Origin: an uncultured Latescibacterota bacterium
GTDB lineage: Bacteria; Latescibacterota; UBA2968; UBA8231
NCBI GenBank assembly: GCA_951813615.1
Contig: OX638377.1
Coordinates: forward strand, 496,001-560,000
Direction of reading: 5' to 3'
Length of the DNA stretch: 64,000 nucleotides
Position numbers and translations under genes: made by a program
Shown: one piece after another, positions 50,083-57,509 of the stretch
How positions within the stretch are numbered: the stretch's first letter is position 1
Layout: each line of letters starts with the position of its first letter
Notes under the pieces: model-generated
What the model was told of the DNA's origin: nothing
The model's database searches: none
What the model saw: the letters and a program-made list of their open reading frames with translations, nothing else

Positions 50083-52185
50083 TCATATCGCCACTTGTTC
50101 TTCTTTTCCGAGGCGGATAAAGCCTTGGGGATCGACCAGATTCTGATAGGCAGTCTTGAGCCAGTCGTCGCTGCGCGCCACTGTGGCCACTCGCACCTCA
50201 CCGACTTGGCCATGGAACTGGGCTGAGCCGTTGGCTAATCTGCCGATGGTTATCGGTGCCTGATTGTCCTGCAGGGAACCCGCGCCCGAGCGTTCGGCCA
50301 CTAGGCGGCCGTCGACCCACAGCTTGAGGGTACGGCCGTTGTATACGCCGGCCACGTGGTGCCAGCCTGGGGTGAGGGCTTGGTGGGCGGCTATGCTGCG
50401 CGGTCCTTTAGTGGTGTTGATCAAGAAGCTGGGGCCGGGCACAGCGGCGCACAATCCGCCATTGTGTCCGTAGTCGCTGTAGCGCAGGCTGAACGAGGCG
50501 TTGGAGCCGGCGGTATCGTAGCGCAGCACCCGACCGTGGTAGGCATCGCCCTCCCCGTCGTACAGTGGTGCCCCGTAAAAGTAGCGGCCATCAAAGGCCC
50601 CGGCGTTGTAACCCACTGTTTTCAAGCCGTCGGTGGTGCTGGCGTCGTGGGCTGTCCAGCTTTGGGGATTGCCGAAGGCCCCCCGCGTATCGTAGCGCAG
50701 AAAATTGGCGTGATACGTGCTTTTGTCTTCTCCTGCGGGCACGGTCCGCGTCCAGGGCACGAAATAGACGTAGCAACCATCGAAGAAACCACCGTCGAAG
50801 CCGCCGGTATCCAAACCCGAGGTGTTGGCGGCGTCAAAGGTCTCCCAACTGGCGTCGTCGGTAAAATCACTCTGCGTGTCGTAGCGGATCATATGGCTGT
50901 GGCTGTAGGCGCAGAAGTAGAGGTAGCGACCGTCGAAGACCGCGCCGACATTCATCTGCATGTTCAACGGCCGAGCATCGTACGTGCGCCAGCTAGCCGG
51001 GTCGGCAAAATCGCCTTTGGTATCGTATTGCACGGCCACGCCGTTGATCAGCGGTACAAAGTAGATATAGCGGCCGTCAAAGGCCCCCCCATCGAAGCAC
51101 ACGGTCTCCTCCGAGAGTTCTTCCGTGTCGAAGACCCGATAGGTGGCCGGATCTGTGAAGTCGGCCTGCGTATCCATGCGCAGCACCTTGCCGCTGAGTT
51201 TACTCTCGGTCAAGGGGCCCTCCGACGCCCCGTCGTATCCCGGGCAGAAGTAGAGGTAGCGGCCGTCGCAGGCGACTCCTTGGTGCGAATGCGGCAAGTT
51301 TGCATCGTGCGCTTCCCAACTCGCTGCGCTCTTGAAGGGGCGGTGCGTGTCGTAGCGCAATACCCGGCTGTGGTAGCCTTGGCCGTCGTCGCGTGGTGTG
51401 AAGATGACATAGCGCCCGTCAAAGGCCGCACCGTAGTAGCACACTGTATTCAAGCCGTCGGTGCCACGGGCGTCGTACGCTTCCCAGCTCTGCGGATCGT
51501 AGAAGTCGCCTTGGGTATCGTAGCGCAATACATTGGCGTGCACTGTATTGCGATCTCGGTGAGAACGGATTGGGCACCAGTACACGTAGCGCCCGTCGAA
51601 GACCGCGCCGTAGAACCCGACGCAAGCTAGGCCGTCGGTCCGTCCGGCGTCGTAGGCGCTGAAGGCGTCGAAGGATTCCTGCCCCGCCCACTTGGACACT
51701 AGGGGTTGCAAGACTTCAGCCCCCGGTCCCATCCCCTGCACCCACGCCTCCACGGTCAACTCCTCAGACAACGCCATCGCGCTTGAGCCAGCCACCACTC
51801 GGTCGCCGTGTTGTACCAAGCCATACGAGTCCTCCCAAACGCCCCGGACCAGTGTCGTCCCAGCAGCGTCCGGATCGCCGTAATACAGATACAGGACTTC
51901 GTCTTGGCGACACGATAGGAACGGCACCTCAACCCAGGCTTCTAGCTGGCCTTGCTCGGGATCGTAGGCGACCAATTCGTGGGGTAGCTGGGTGTGTCCA
52001 TCGGCTTGGGTGAAGAAGAGGTCGGCCCCGTGGACATGGGCGACGTGGCCGCCGCCGGTGGTGCTGCGCAGGGTTGGGTCGCTGAGGTGGACCAGCACCG
52101 GAAAATTCTGCTGGTCGGTGTTGCGCACGCGGGTGTGGTCGATGGTCAGGGAACGCCGATACGGCGAAACAGGGGCTGTGGTCAT
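50083..52185 (-). CDS. DUF2341/LamG protein with a seven-unit propeller-like insertion
   Basis: 700 residues with no signal peptide. N-terminal ~100 residues ('YRRSLTIDHTRV...FPVLVHLSD') are DUF2341-like. At ~145 a LamG/concanavalin-type strand starts ('LSEELTVEAWVQGMGPG...LVSKWAG') and is interrupted by seven repeats of ~60 aa with 'FDGRYVYWCP'/'LRYDTQGDFYDPQSW' motifs. The LamG part resumes at ~575 ('SNASFSLRYSDYG', 'GWHHVAGVYNGRTLKLWVDG', 'IGRLANG'). Repeats are at roughly residues 185-565. Seven units suggest a seven-bladed beta-propeller nested in the LamG fold. It is probably a binding protein; an enzymatic role is not indicated. Confidence 0.82.
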   Translation of the reverse strand: MTTAPVSPYRRSLTIDHTRVRNTDQQNFPVLVHLSDPTLRSTTGGGHVAHVHGADLFFTQADGHTQLPHELVAYDPEQGQLEAWVEVPFLSCRQDEVLYLYYGDPDAAGTTLVRGVWEDSYGLVQHGDRVVAGSSAMALSEELTVEAWVQGMGPGAEVLQPLVSKWAGQESFDAFSAYDAGRTDGLACVGFYGAVFDGRYVYWCPIRSHRDRNTVHANVLRYDTQGDFYDPQSWEAYDARGTDGLNTVCYYGAAFDGRYVIFTPRDDGQGYHSRVLRYDTHRPFKSAASWEAHDANLPHSHQGVACDGRYLYFCPGYDGASEGPLTESKLSGKVLRMDTQADFTDPATYRVFDTEELSEETVCFDGGAFDGRYIYFVPLINGVAVQYDTKGDFADPASWRTYDARPLNMQMNVGAVFDGRYLYFCAYSHSHMIRYDTQSDFTDDASWETFDAANTSGLDTGGFDGGFFDGCYVYFVPWTRTVPAGEDKSTYHANFLRYDTRGAFGNPQSWTAHDASTTDGLKTVGYNAGAFDGRYFYGAPLYDGEGDAYHGRVLRYDTAGSNASFSLRYSDYGHNGGLCAAVPGPSFLINTTKGPRSIAAHQALTPGWHHVAGVYNGRTLKLWVDGRLVAERSGAGSLQDNQAPITIGRLANGSAQFHGQVGEVRVATVARSDDWLKTAYQNLVDPQGFIRLGKEEQVAI

Positions 52186-52264
52186 GGTTTCAAGACCTCA
52201 TGTTGATTGGGAGTCGATGAGCTGATTGCGAGGAAAATAAAATGCTAAGGCTAGGATCAGTTGC

Positions 52265-53971
52265 TTACGCCTCAGACATGGGCAGTACGAGCCGCGAGGG
52301 ATGGGCTGCCGAGTGATGCACGGCGTTGGTCGCCACGACTAGCTCGGGATCGACTAGGTCGTTTTTGCCGGTGTTGTGATTGCGATCGTGGTTGGGAAAG
52401 TCGCTCGACGTGATTTCTAGGCGGATGCGGTGACCCGGCTCAAAGCGGCAGGCCGTCGGCCCCATGCGGATGCGGAGCTCTACCACATCTCCGGGTGTTA
52501 GCAATTCTTCGACGTCGAGGGAGTTGCGGTGGCGGGCGCGCACCATGCCGTAGCACATCTCCGGCGCGGAGCCACCCTCGTCGCCGTGCTCGTCCACCAG
52601 TCGTGCGAAGAAGTCCGTGTCTGGTGCCGATGAGCTGACGAAGAGCACGACTTCTGGATAACCGGCGATCTCCACAGCGTCAGTCAACGGTTCTGAGCGG
52701 TAGCAGAGGATGTCGTCGCGTCCTTCTAGCCGGCGGCGGTCTGCTGGCCCTGTGAACCACTCCCGCGTCCACAGCGTCGGCACGGGATTGTGGGGATCGT
52801 AGTCGAAGCGGTCGGTTTCGGTGGTAGTGTGCTCGTCGTTGATTGATAGTCGGCCGGAACCGTCGGATTTGGCGTTGCCGTCGCTGCTCAATAGGTACTC
52901 GCAGGGCGTTGTGTTCGCTGGCGGCCATGTGTCGGCTGAGCGCCATTGACCTTGGCGTCCGGCCATTGCGAAATAGCGCACTGCTGGCTCGCGATCGACG
53001 CCGTTGTCGATCCCCTTGAGCCAGTGGTCGAACCAGCGGATGATTAGGTCCGGCAGGTCGAGCGCGGCCTGTGGGCCGAAGTCGAATCCGGCTACGATGC
53101 GGCTACCGAGGCTCGGGTGATTCCACGGGCCGGCGATGAGCTTTGTCTGCGACCGCGCCTGCTCGGTGCGACCGTGGTGCTGCATGAGCTGTAGATGCTG
53201 CATCGAGCCGTTGCAGTGGTCGTACCAGCCGCTGAAGTCGAGGTTCGGTACGGCTACTTCCTCGTGTACCTCGTCGAATTTCCAAGCCCGTCGGTTCGGG
53301 TGTTCGAGCCAGTCCTTCGCGTACTCCGCCAGCCCCGGCGGTAGCTGCCGGGGGAAGTCGAGCCACGGCAGGTAGCCGATCCAGTGGCCCTCGCCGGCGG
53401 TCTTGTCCCACTCCTGCCGCGCTTGCTCTGGCGTGTGTGGCGGCGGCAGTCCGTGGCGGCGGCGCAGGTCGGGTGCCATGGAGGTGAGCCACCACTTGAT
53501 GCGCCGCCCCGGTCGGAAGCCGCCCGGCCAATCGACTTCGGTCAACTCCAGTGGGATAGTGTACGCGCACATGGCCACCAAGTGCGGAGGTCGCAGCTTG
53601 GCTAGCTGCCACTGCATCCAGGCGTTGTACGAGGCTCCGAGGGTGCCGACGTTGCCGTCGCACCAAGGCTGCGCCGCCAGCCACTCCACGGAGTCGTAGC
53701 CGTCCTCGGCGTCGCCCGTGTGCTCTTCGGTGAAAGGTACCCAGTCGCCCTCGGAGCCGTAGCGGCCGCGCGAGTCCATGGAGACGACGGCGTATCCGGC
53801 GCGCACGTAGCGCTCGAATCCAGACTTTGGGCGGTCGTACGGCGTGCGCAGCAGGATGCCGGGGTACCGACCAGCGGCGTCGGGGCGAAATACGTGCGCC
53901 GCCATGTGGACGCCGTCGCGCATCGGCACTTGGACGTCGGGTTCGGTGAGGATTCCTAAGGCACCGCTCAT
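52265..53971 (-). CDS. CocE/NonD-family S15-type hydrolase
   Basis: 568 residues of the X-Pro dipeptidyl-peptidase/cocaine esterase family. N-terminal 'VQVPMRDGVHMAAHVFRPDAAGRYPGILLRTPYDRP', the nucleophile region 'WCDGNVGTLGASYNAWMQW' (Ser in GASYNAW), an Asp in 'NLDFSGWYDHCNG', and His in 'KLIAGPWNHPS' are seen. The C-terminal jelly-roll domain includes 'PDTDFFARLVDEHGDEG' and 'GHRIRLEITSSDFPNHDRN'. It should act as an esterase or peptidase on an unknown acyl or proline substrate. Its start overlaps a remnant of an MBL gene. Confidence 0.88.
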   Translation of the reverse strand: MSGALGILTEPDVQVPMRDGVHMAAHVFRPDAAGRYPGILLRTPYDRPKSGFERYVRAGYAVVSMDSRGRYGSEGDWVPFTEEHTGDAEDGYDSVEWLAAQPWCDGNVGTLGASYNAWMQWQLAKLRPPHLVAMCAYTIPLELTEVDWPGGFRPGRRIKWWLTSMAPDLRRRHGLPPPHTPEQARQEWDKTAGEGHWIGYLPWLDFPRQLPPGLAEYAKDWLEHPNRRAWKFDEVHEEVAVPNLDFSGWYDHCNGSMQHLQLMQHHGRTEQARSQTKLIAGPWNHPSLGSRIVAGFDFGPQAALDLPDLIIRWFDHWLKGIDNGVDREPAVRYFAMAGRQGQWRSADTWPPANTTPCEYLLSSDGNAKSDGSGRLSINDEHTTTETDRFDYDPHNPVPTLWTREWFTGPADRRRLEGRDDILCYRSEPLTDAVEIAGYPEVVLFVSSSAPDTDFFARLVDEHGDEGGSAPEMCYGMVRARHRNSLDVEELLTPGDVVELRIRMGPTACRFEPGHRIRLEITSSDFPNHDRNHNTGKNDLVDPELVVATNAVHHSAAHPSRLVLPMSEA

Positions 53972-54021
53972 CGCATTGGCTCCGTAGCGATGGTCCCGAG
54001 CAGGTCATCGCCAGAGATCAT
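53968..54021 (-). pseudogene. 3'-terminal remnant of a metallo-beta-lactamase gene
   Basis: On the minus strand this reads 'MISGDDLLGTIATEPMR' and a stop overlapping the hydrolase ATG by 4 nt. The intact MBL gene at 34783 ends 'VILGQDLLEVPLGTIDTEPVR' with the same ATGA overlap. Only the last ~17 codons survive; upstream sequence is unrelated. It implies that an operon of MBL plus a downstream gene was once here or was duplicated. Confidence 0.6.
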
Positions 54022-54365
54022 CTTACTGTTGAAATTTTTTTAGGCCGCAAAAGGGGGGCTACCAGCCGAATCGGGGTCCCCTTCATCGTTGTGATTACTA
54101 TAAAAAATACTGTACGACTGCGAAAACTTCGGACACTTTTGTCTCCTAAAAGCAACTATAAGAGTGATCACGACTTACCGATTGCTCGTCGCTAAACTGA
54201 TCCTACCAAGGAAATATTTGCCATTGTTAAACGCCCCTTCTTCCGTTGTAAGTATAGGGGAGGCACAAATCCCTATCGCGTGTTCTGGCGGCAGATAGAT
54301 TCTGCGATTTGCCTGCTAGGAACGGACAGCCCCTCGACAACCTTGGCCCAATTGAGAGGAGATAA
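54022..54365. other. Intergenic region of ~340 bp with an orphan ECF-type leader
   Basis: No coding frame is convincing. At 54131-54170 it holds the sequence GGACACTTTTGTCTCC followed by TAAAAGCAACTATAAGAGTG, nearly identical to the leader of the sigma-clamp fusion gene at 23711-23750, but the codon that would follow is ACG instead of ATG and no sigma gene follows. It may be a promoter recognised by that sigma, upstream of the DUF5916 gene, or a deletion scar. A G/C-rich inverted segment lies at about 54056-54082. Confidence 0.5.
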
Positions 54366-56495
54366 ATGAGCACGGCATATCCGACTCAGCGCATTCGTAC
54401 ACACCTTTGGCTACTCTGGATGATAGGGACTGCGCTCGTCGTTGCGCCGTCTGCCCCGGCCCACGAAAAGCCCAGCGAAAAGGAAGTGTGGGCCTTCAAG
54501 GCTCACCTCCGGCCAACCATAGACGGCGTTTTAGACGATGCGGACTGGAAGCGGGCTACACCGGCGACGGGATTCATATTGATCGAACCCGAAGAGGGTG
54601 TTGCTGCGACCAACCAAACCTTTATCCATGTACTCTATGACGCCGATTATCTGTACATCGGCCTCAATATGATCGATGCAGAGCCTGGCAACATAAAGGG
54701 TCGCATCATGCAGCGGGATGGCCGGTTTGCTCCGCTGGATCTCGTTGGTCTCGTCTTAGACACCTATCACGACCACCAGAATGCCTACGGGTTCTATATA
54801 AATGCCTATGGCGTCCAGAACGATTTTCGCGTTGAAAACGACGGGTCCGGCGGCTGGGGTGGAATCGATCAGAGTTGGGACGGCATTTGGCAGGCTGAAA
54901 CCCATATCCACGACCAAGGCTGGAGTGCCGAGATCGCCATCCCATTCAAGACGCTGCGGTTTCCCGAATTGGATCAGCATACGTGGGGCATAAACGTCCA
55001 GCGCATTGAGCGGACCTATACGGAGAATAGCAACTGGGCGTTTATATCGAGAGACGATCGGTATCTCCTGAAAGTGTCCAAGGCCGGCCACCTACATGGA
55101 CTCGAAGACATAAAACCGGGACTTCACCTAGAGGTACTGCCTTATGCGACCGGAGGTTACGGCAATGTGGGGAGTCGGTCTGCAGAAGGCTGGTCCAGTG
55201 ATTTTGGGCTCGATCTGAAATACAGCATTGCCTCCAACCTCACCTTGGACACAACCTTCAACCCGGATTTCGCTCATATAGAAGCCGACGAGAACCAGAT
55301 AAACCTGACGAGATTTGAACTCTTCCTGGAGGAGAAAAGGCCCTTCTTTCTCGAAGGCCAACAGCTCTTTACGGCGATGGACCTTTTCTACAGTCGTCGC
55401 ATTAGCGATCCGGATGCTGGCGCTAAAATAACGGGGAAGATCGGCAAGAACAGCGTCGGTATGATCGCAGCGCGGAACCGGCCGTCGGACGAGGAGGGCG
55501 ACCCTCCGCATTTCGGCGTTTTGCGCCTCAAGCGCGATGTAGGGGTCAATTCCTCTATTGGTGCCTTGGTGGTCGGGAAAGATGGGCCGCTAGGGCAGCA
55601 AGCGGTAGGTAGCGATCTCGTCTTGAGCTTGAACGACAACGATAAGCTCTTTCTCAATTCGGCCATGAGTTTTGGTGCAGACACGGACCATCGCAACGAA
55701 ATGTACAGCGGTAGCTTTAGGCACAGTTCTGATCGCCTCCCTTACGGAATTTGGGGGTCTTGGATCGAGCCGGGGTTCAACGTGGACCAAATCGGCTTCA
55801 TCCCGCACGACGCCGACGTCGGCGAGCGAGAAGTTGGCCTCTATGGAAGCTACGGTTGGCGTCCCGATTTCCTCGGCATTAGAAATATCTATTTGGGGCA
55901 GAATCTCGTCGCCGAGCGGCGGACCAACGAAGAGGGATGGGAATGGCGCTGGAGCAACGTCAATGTGAACGTACGGCGACTGGACGACTCGCGGGCGTTT
56001 TTCAGCCACGAAAATTGGCAATTGCGGTGGCAGCAAAAAAAGTACAACGGCGACTCCTTCAGTGCCGGTTTTGACACTGGTAACGGACGCAAGTACCGGC
56101 TCAGCCTCATCGGTCAACTCCGGGATCAGTACGACTTTGCGGACGAATACCTCGGTGATATACGCCGCGTATCTGGTTCGCTGCGGTTCGACTTATGGGA
56201 GGGGTTCTTTTTGGACTCTAGTACGGAATCTGTCTGGGAGTATTTTCCCTCCGGCGAATTGGACGAGGTTAAGCGCGTCTTGCTGCTGAGGACGACGTAC
56301 TTTTTGCATCGGGATTTGTTCATCCGCAGCTTTTTTCAGCGCAGCTTCCACCGGGACACCGTCGATCTCAACCTGCTTTTTAGCTACACCTTCGGCCCGA
56401 ACAACAGCCGGTTCTATATCGCCTATAACGAGCATCGGGCCGACACCACGGAGCGGATACTGCTGACGAAATTGAGCTATAGGTTTAATTTCTGA
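54366..56495 (+). CDS. CBM9-like/DUF5916 outer-membrane protein
   Basis: 709 residues with a signal region ('LWMIGTALVVAPSAPAHE'). N-terminal CBM9-like domain ('LRPTIDGVLDDADWKRATPATGF', 'VLYDADYLYIGLNMIDAEP'), then the DUF5916-type barrel ('LDLKYSIASNLTLDTTFNPDFAHIEADENQINLTRFELFLEEKRPFFLEG', 'LLTKLSYRFNF' as the terminal strand with Phe). It ends with a C-terminal aromatic, the usual outer-membrane assembly signal. AGAGGAG lies 6-8 nt before the ATG. It may take up or bind a saccharide; the upstream leader suggests ECF control. Confidence 0.88.
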   Translation: MSTAYPTQRIRTHLWLLWMIGTALVVAPSAPAHEKPSEKEVWAFKAHLRPTIDGVLDDADWKRATPATGFILIEPEEGVAATNQTFIHVLYDADYLYIGLNMIDAEPGNIKGRIMQRDGRFAPLDLVGLVLDTYHDHQNAYGFYINAYGVQNDFRVENDGSGGWGGIDQSWDGIWQAETHIHDQGWSAEIAIPFKTLRFPELDQHTWGINVQRIERTYTENSNWAFISRDDRYLLKVSKAGHLHGLEDIKPGLHLEVLPYATGGYGNVGSRSAEGWSSDFGLDLKYSIASNLTLDTTFNPDFAHIEADENQINLTRFELFLEEKRPFFLEGQQLFTAMDLFYSRRISDPDAGAKITGKIGKNSVGMIAARNRPSDEEGDPPHFGVLRLKRDVGVNSSIGALVVGKDGPLGQQAVGSDLVLSLNDNDKLFLNSAMSFGADTDHRNEMYSGSFRHSSDRLPYGIWGSWIEPGFNVDQIGFIPHDADVGEREVGLYGSYGWRPDFLGIRNIYLGQNLVAERRTNEEGWEWRWSNVNVNVRRLDDSRAFFSHENWQLRWQQKKYNGDSFSAGFDTGNGRKYRLSLIGQLRDQYDFADEYLGDIRRVSGSLRFDLWEGFFLDSSTESVWEYFPSGELDEVKRVLLLRTTYFLHRDLFIRSFFQRSFHRDTVDLNLLFSYTFGPNNSRFYIAYNEHRADTTERILLTKLSYRFNF

Positions 56496-56533
56496 GCCCG
56501 GCTAGTATTCTCAATAGCTATGCGCCGGCGCGG

Positions 56534-57469
56534 TCAATCCACTCTACTCGCCTTCTCTTTTTCTATAAGCGCTTTGATGTCGAAGCCGTCGATGGTTAGC
56601 CCCTCGATAGGACAGTTTTCCAATGTAACATTGCTCAGGTTGGCGTGCTGAAAATGGGAACCCGACAGATCGACATTGGCAAAGTGGCTTTCCTGCATGG
56701 TGCAGTGTTCAAAGGTGATGTTTTTGGCCGGGGTGTGATCGCCTCCACCTGTATTCCGGAAGCGGGTGCGGTCGATGTTGACATATTCGAAATCAGCACC
56801 TGATAAATCGATATTGCGGAACACGGCTTCGCTCATGTCCACGTATTCGAGGACGGCCCCTGGGATTTTCTTCTCTTTGATTTCCATGACAATCTCCTTT
56901 TCTAAGTGGATGTCGAGGTTGGAGGAAAGGGGAAGTAAGTGTTGCTTTAGTTGTTTGCGGGCGTCGTGTAACCGTCGTTTTACCGTGCCCGTGGGAATAT
57001 CCAGCCACGCCGCGATGTCCGCTACGGAAAACGCGAAGAAGTAGTGGAGTAGCACAGGTTCGCGGAAGAGCGGTGAAAGGCTGGCTAGGGCCTGCCACAG
57101 GTTTTCACCGGCCTCTTGGCTTTCGAGCCGATCTTGGGGATTGAGGCTGGCGTCTATAGCCTGTTCAGGAAAGGCCGTTTCGCGGCTTCTCTTTTTTAAC
57201 GTCTTTAAACAGCAGTTGTAGAGGATGGTCCTGAGCCAGGCACCGAATCGCTCCTTGTGGTTGAGGGTATGGAGGGATAGATACGCATTGACAAAGGCGT
57301 CGTGGACGCTTTCGCGAGCCTGACGATGATCCCGTAGCCGCGAAAGGGCCATCGCCCATAAGACCTGCTGGTAACGCTGGATAAGCAGGGCATACTGGTC
57401 CACGTCTCCGTTCAAGACGGCGCGGACGATGTCTTCGTCTCGTTTCTCGCTGTGGGCGCATTGAGTCAT
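56534..57469 (-). CDS. ECF sigma factor with C-terminal pentapeptide-repeat module
   Basis: 311 residues. Sigma region 2 ('ALLIQRYQQVLWAMALSRLRD', 'DAFVNAYLSLHTL', 'RFGAWLRTILYNCCLKTLKKR') spans ~20-95, region 4 ('LASLSPLFREPVLLHYFFAFSVADIAAWLDIPTGTVKRRLHDARKQL') ~125-175. From ~195 the sequence is a pentapeptide-repeat right-handed helix of A/D-x-x-F type ('DMSEAVFRNIDLSGADFEYVNI', 'FEHCTMQESHFANVDLSGSHFQHANLS'). No anti-sigma gene follows. The sensor-like C-terminus could mimic nucleic acid or bind a partner. Upstream (minus strand, near 57515) is TTTTTGTCACC, matching the other ECF leader. Confidence 0.88.
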   Translation of the reverse strand: MTQCAHSEKRDEDIVRAVLNGDVDQYALLIQRYQQVLWAMALSRLRDHRQARESVHDAFVNAYLSLHTLNHKERFGAWLRTILYNCCLKTLKKRSRETAFPEQAIDASLNPQDRLESQEAGENLWQALASLSPLFREPVLLHYFFAFSVADIAAWLDIPTGTVKRRLHDARKQLKQHLLPLSSNLDIHLEKEIVMEIKEKKIPGAVLEYVDMSEAVFRNIDLSGADFEYVNIDRTRFRNTGGGDHTPAKNITFEHCTMQESHFANVDLSGSHFQHANLSNVTLENCPIEGLTIDGFDIKALIEKEKASRVD

Positions 57470-57509
57470 GGGATTCAGAAGTTAGATCGCGGAGCGCGCG
57501 AAAGGTTCG

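Noticed and set aside
50356..51630. Plus-strand frame of 424 codons inside the DUF2341/LamG gene
   Set aside because: Antisense of the FDGRY repeats; its apparent repeats are complements of the real ones.
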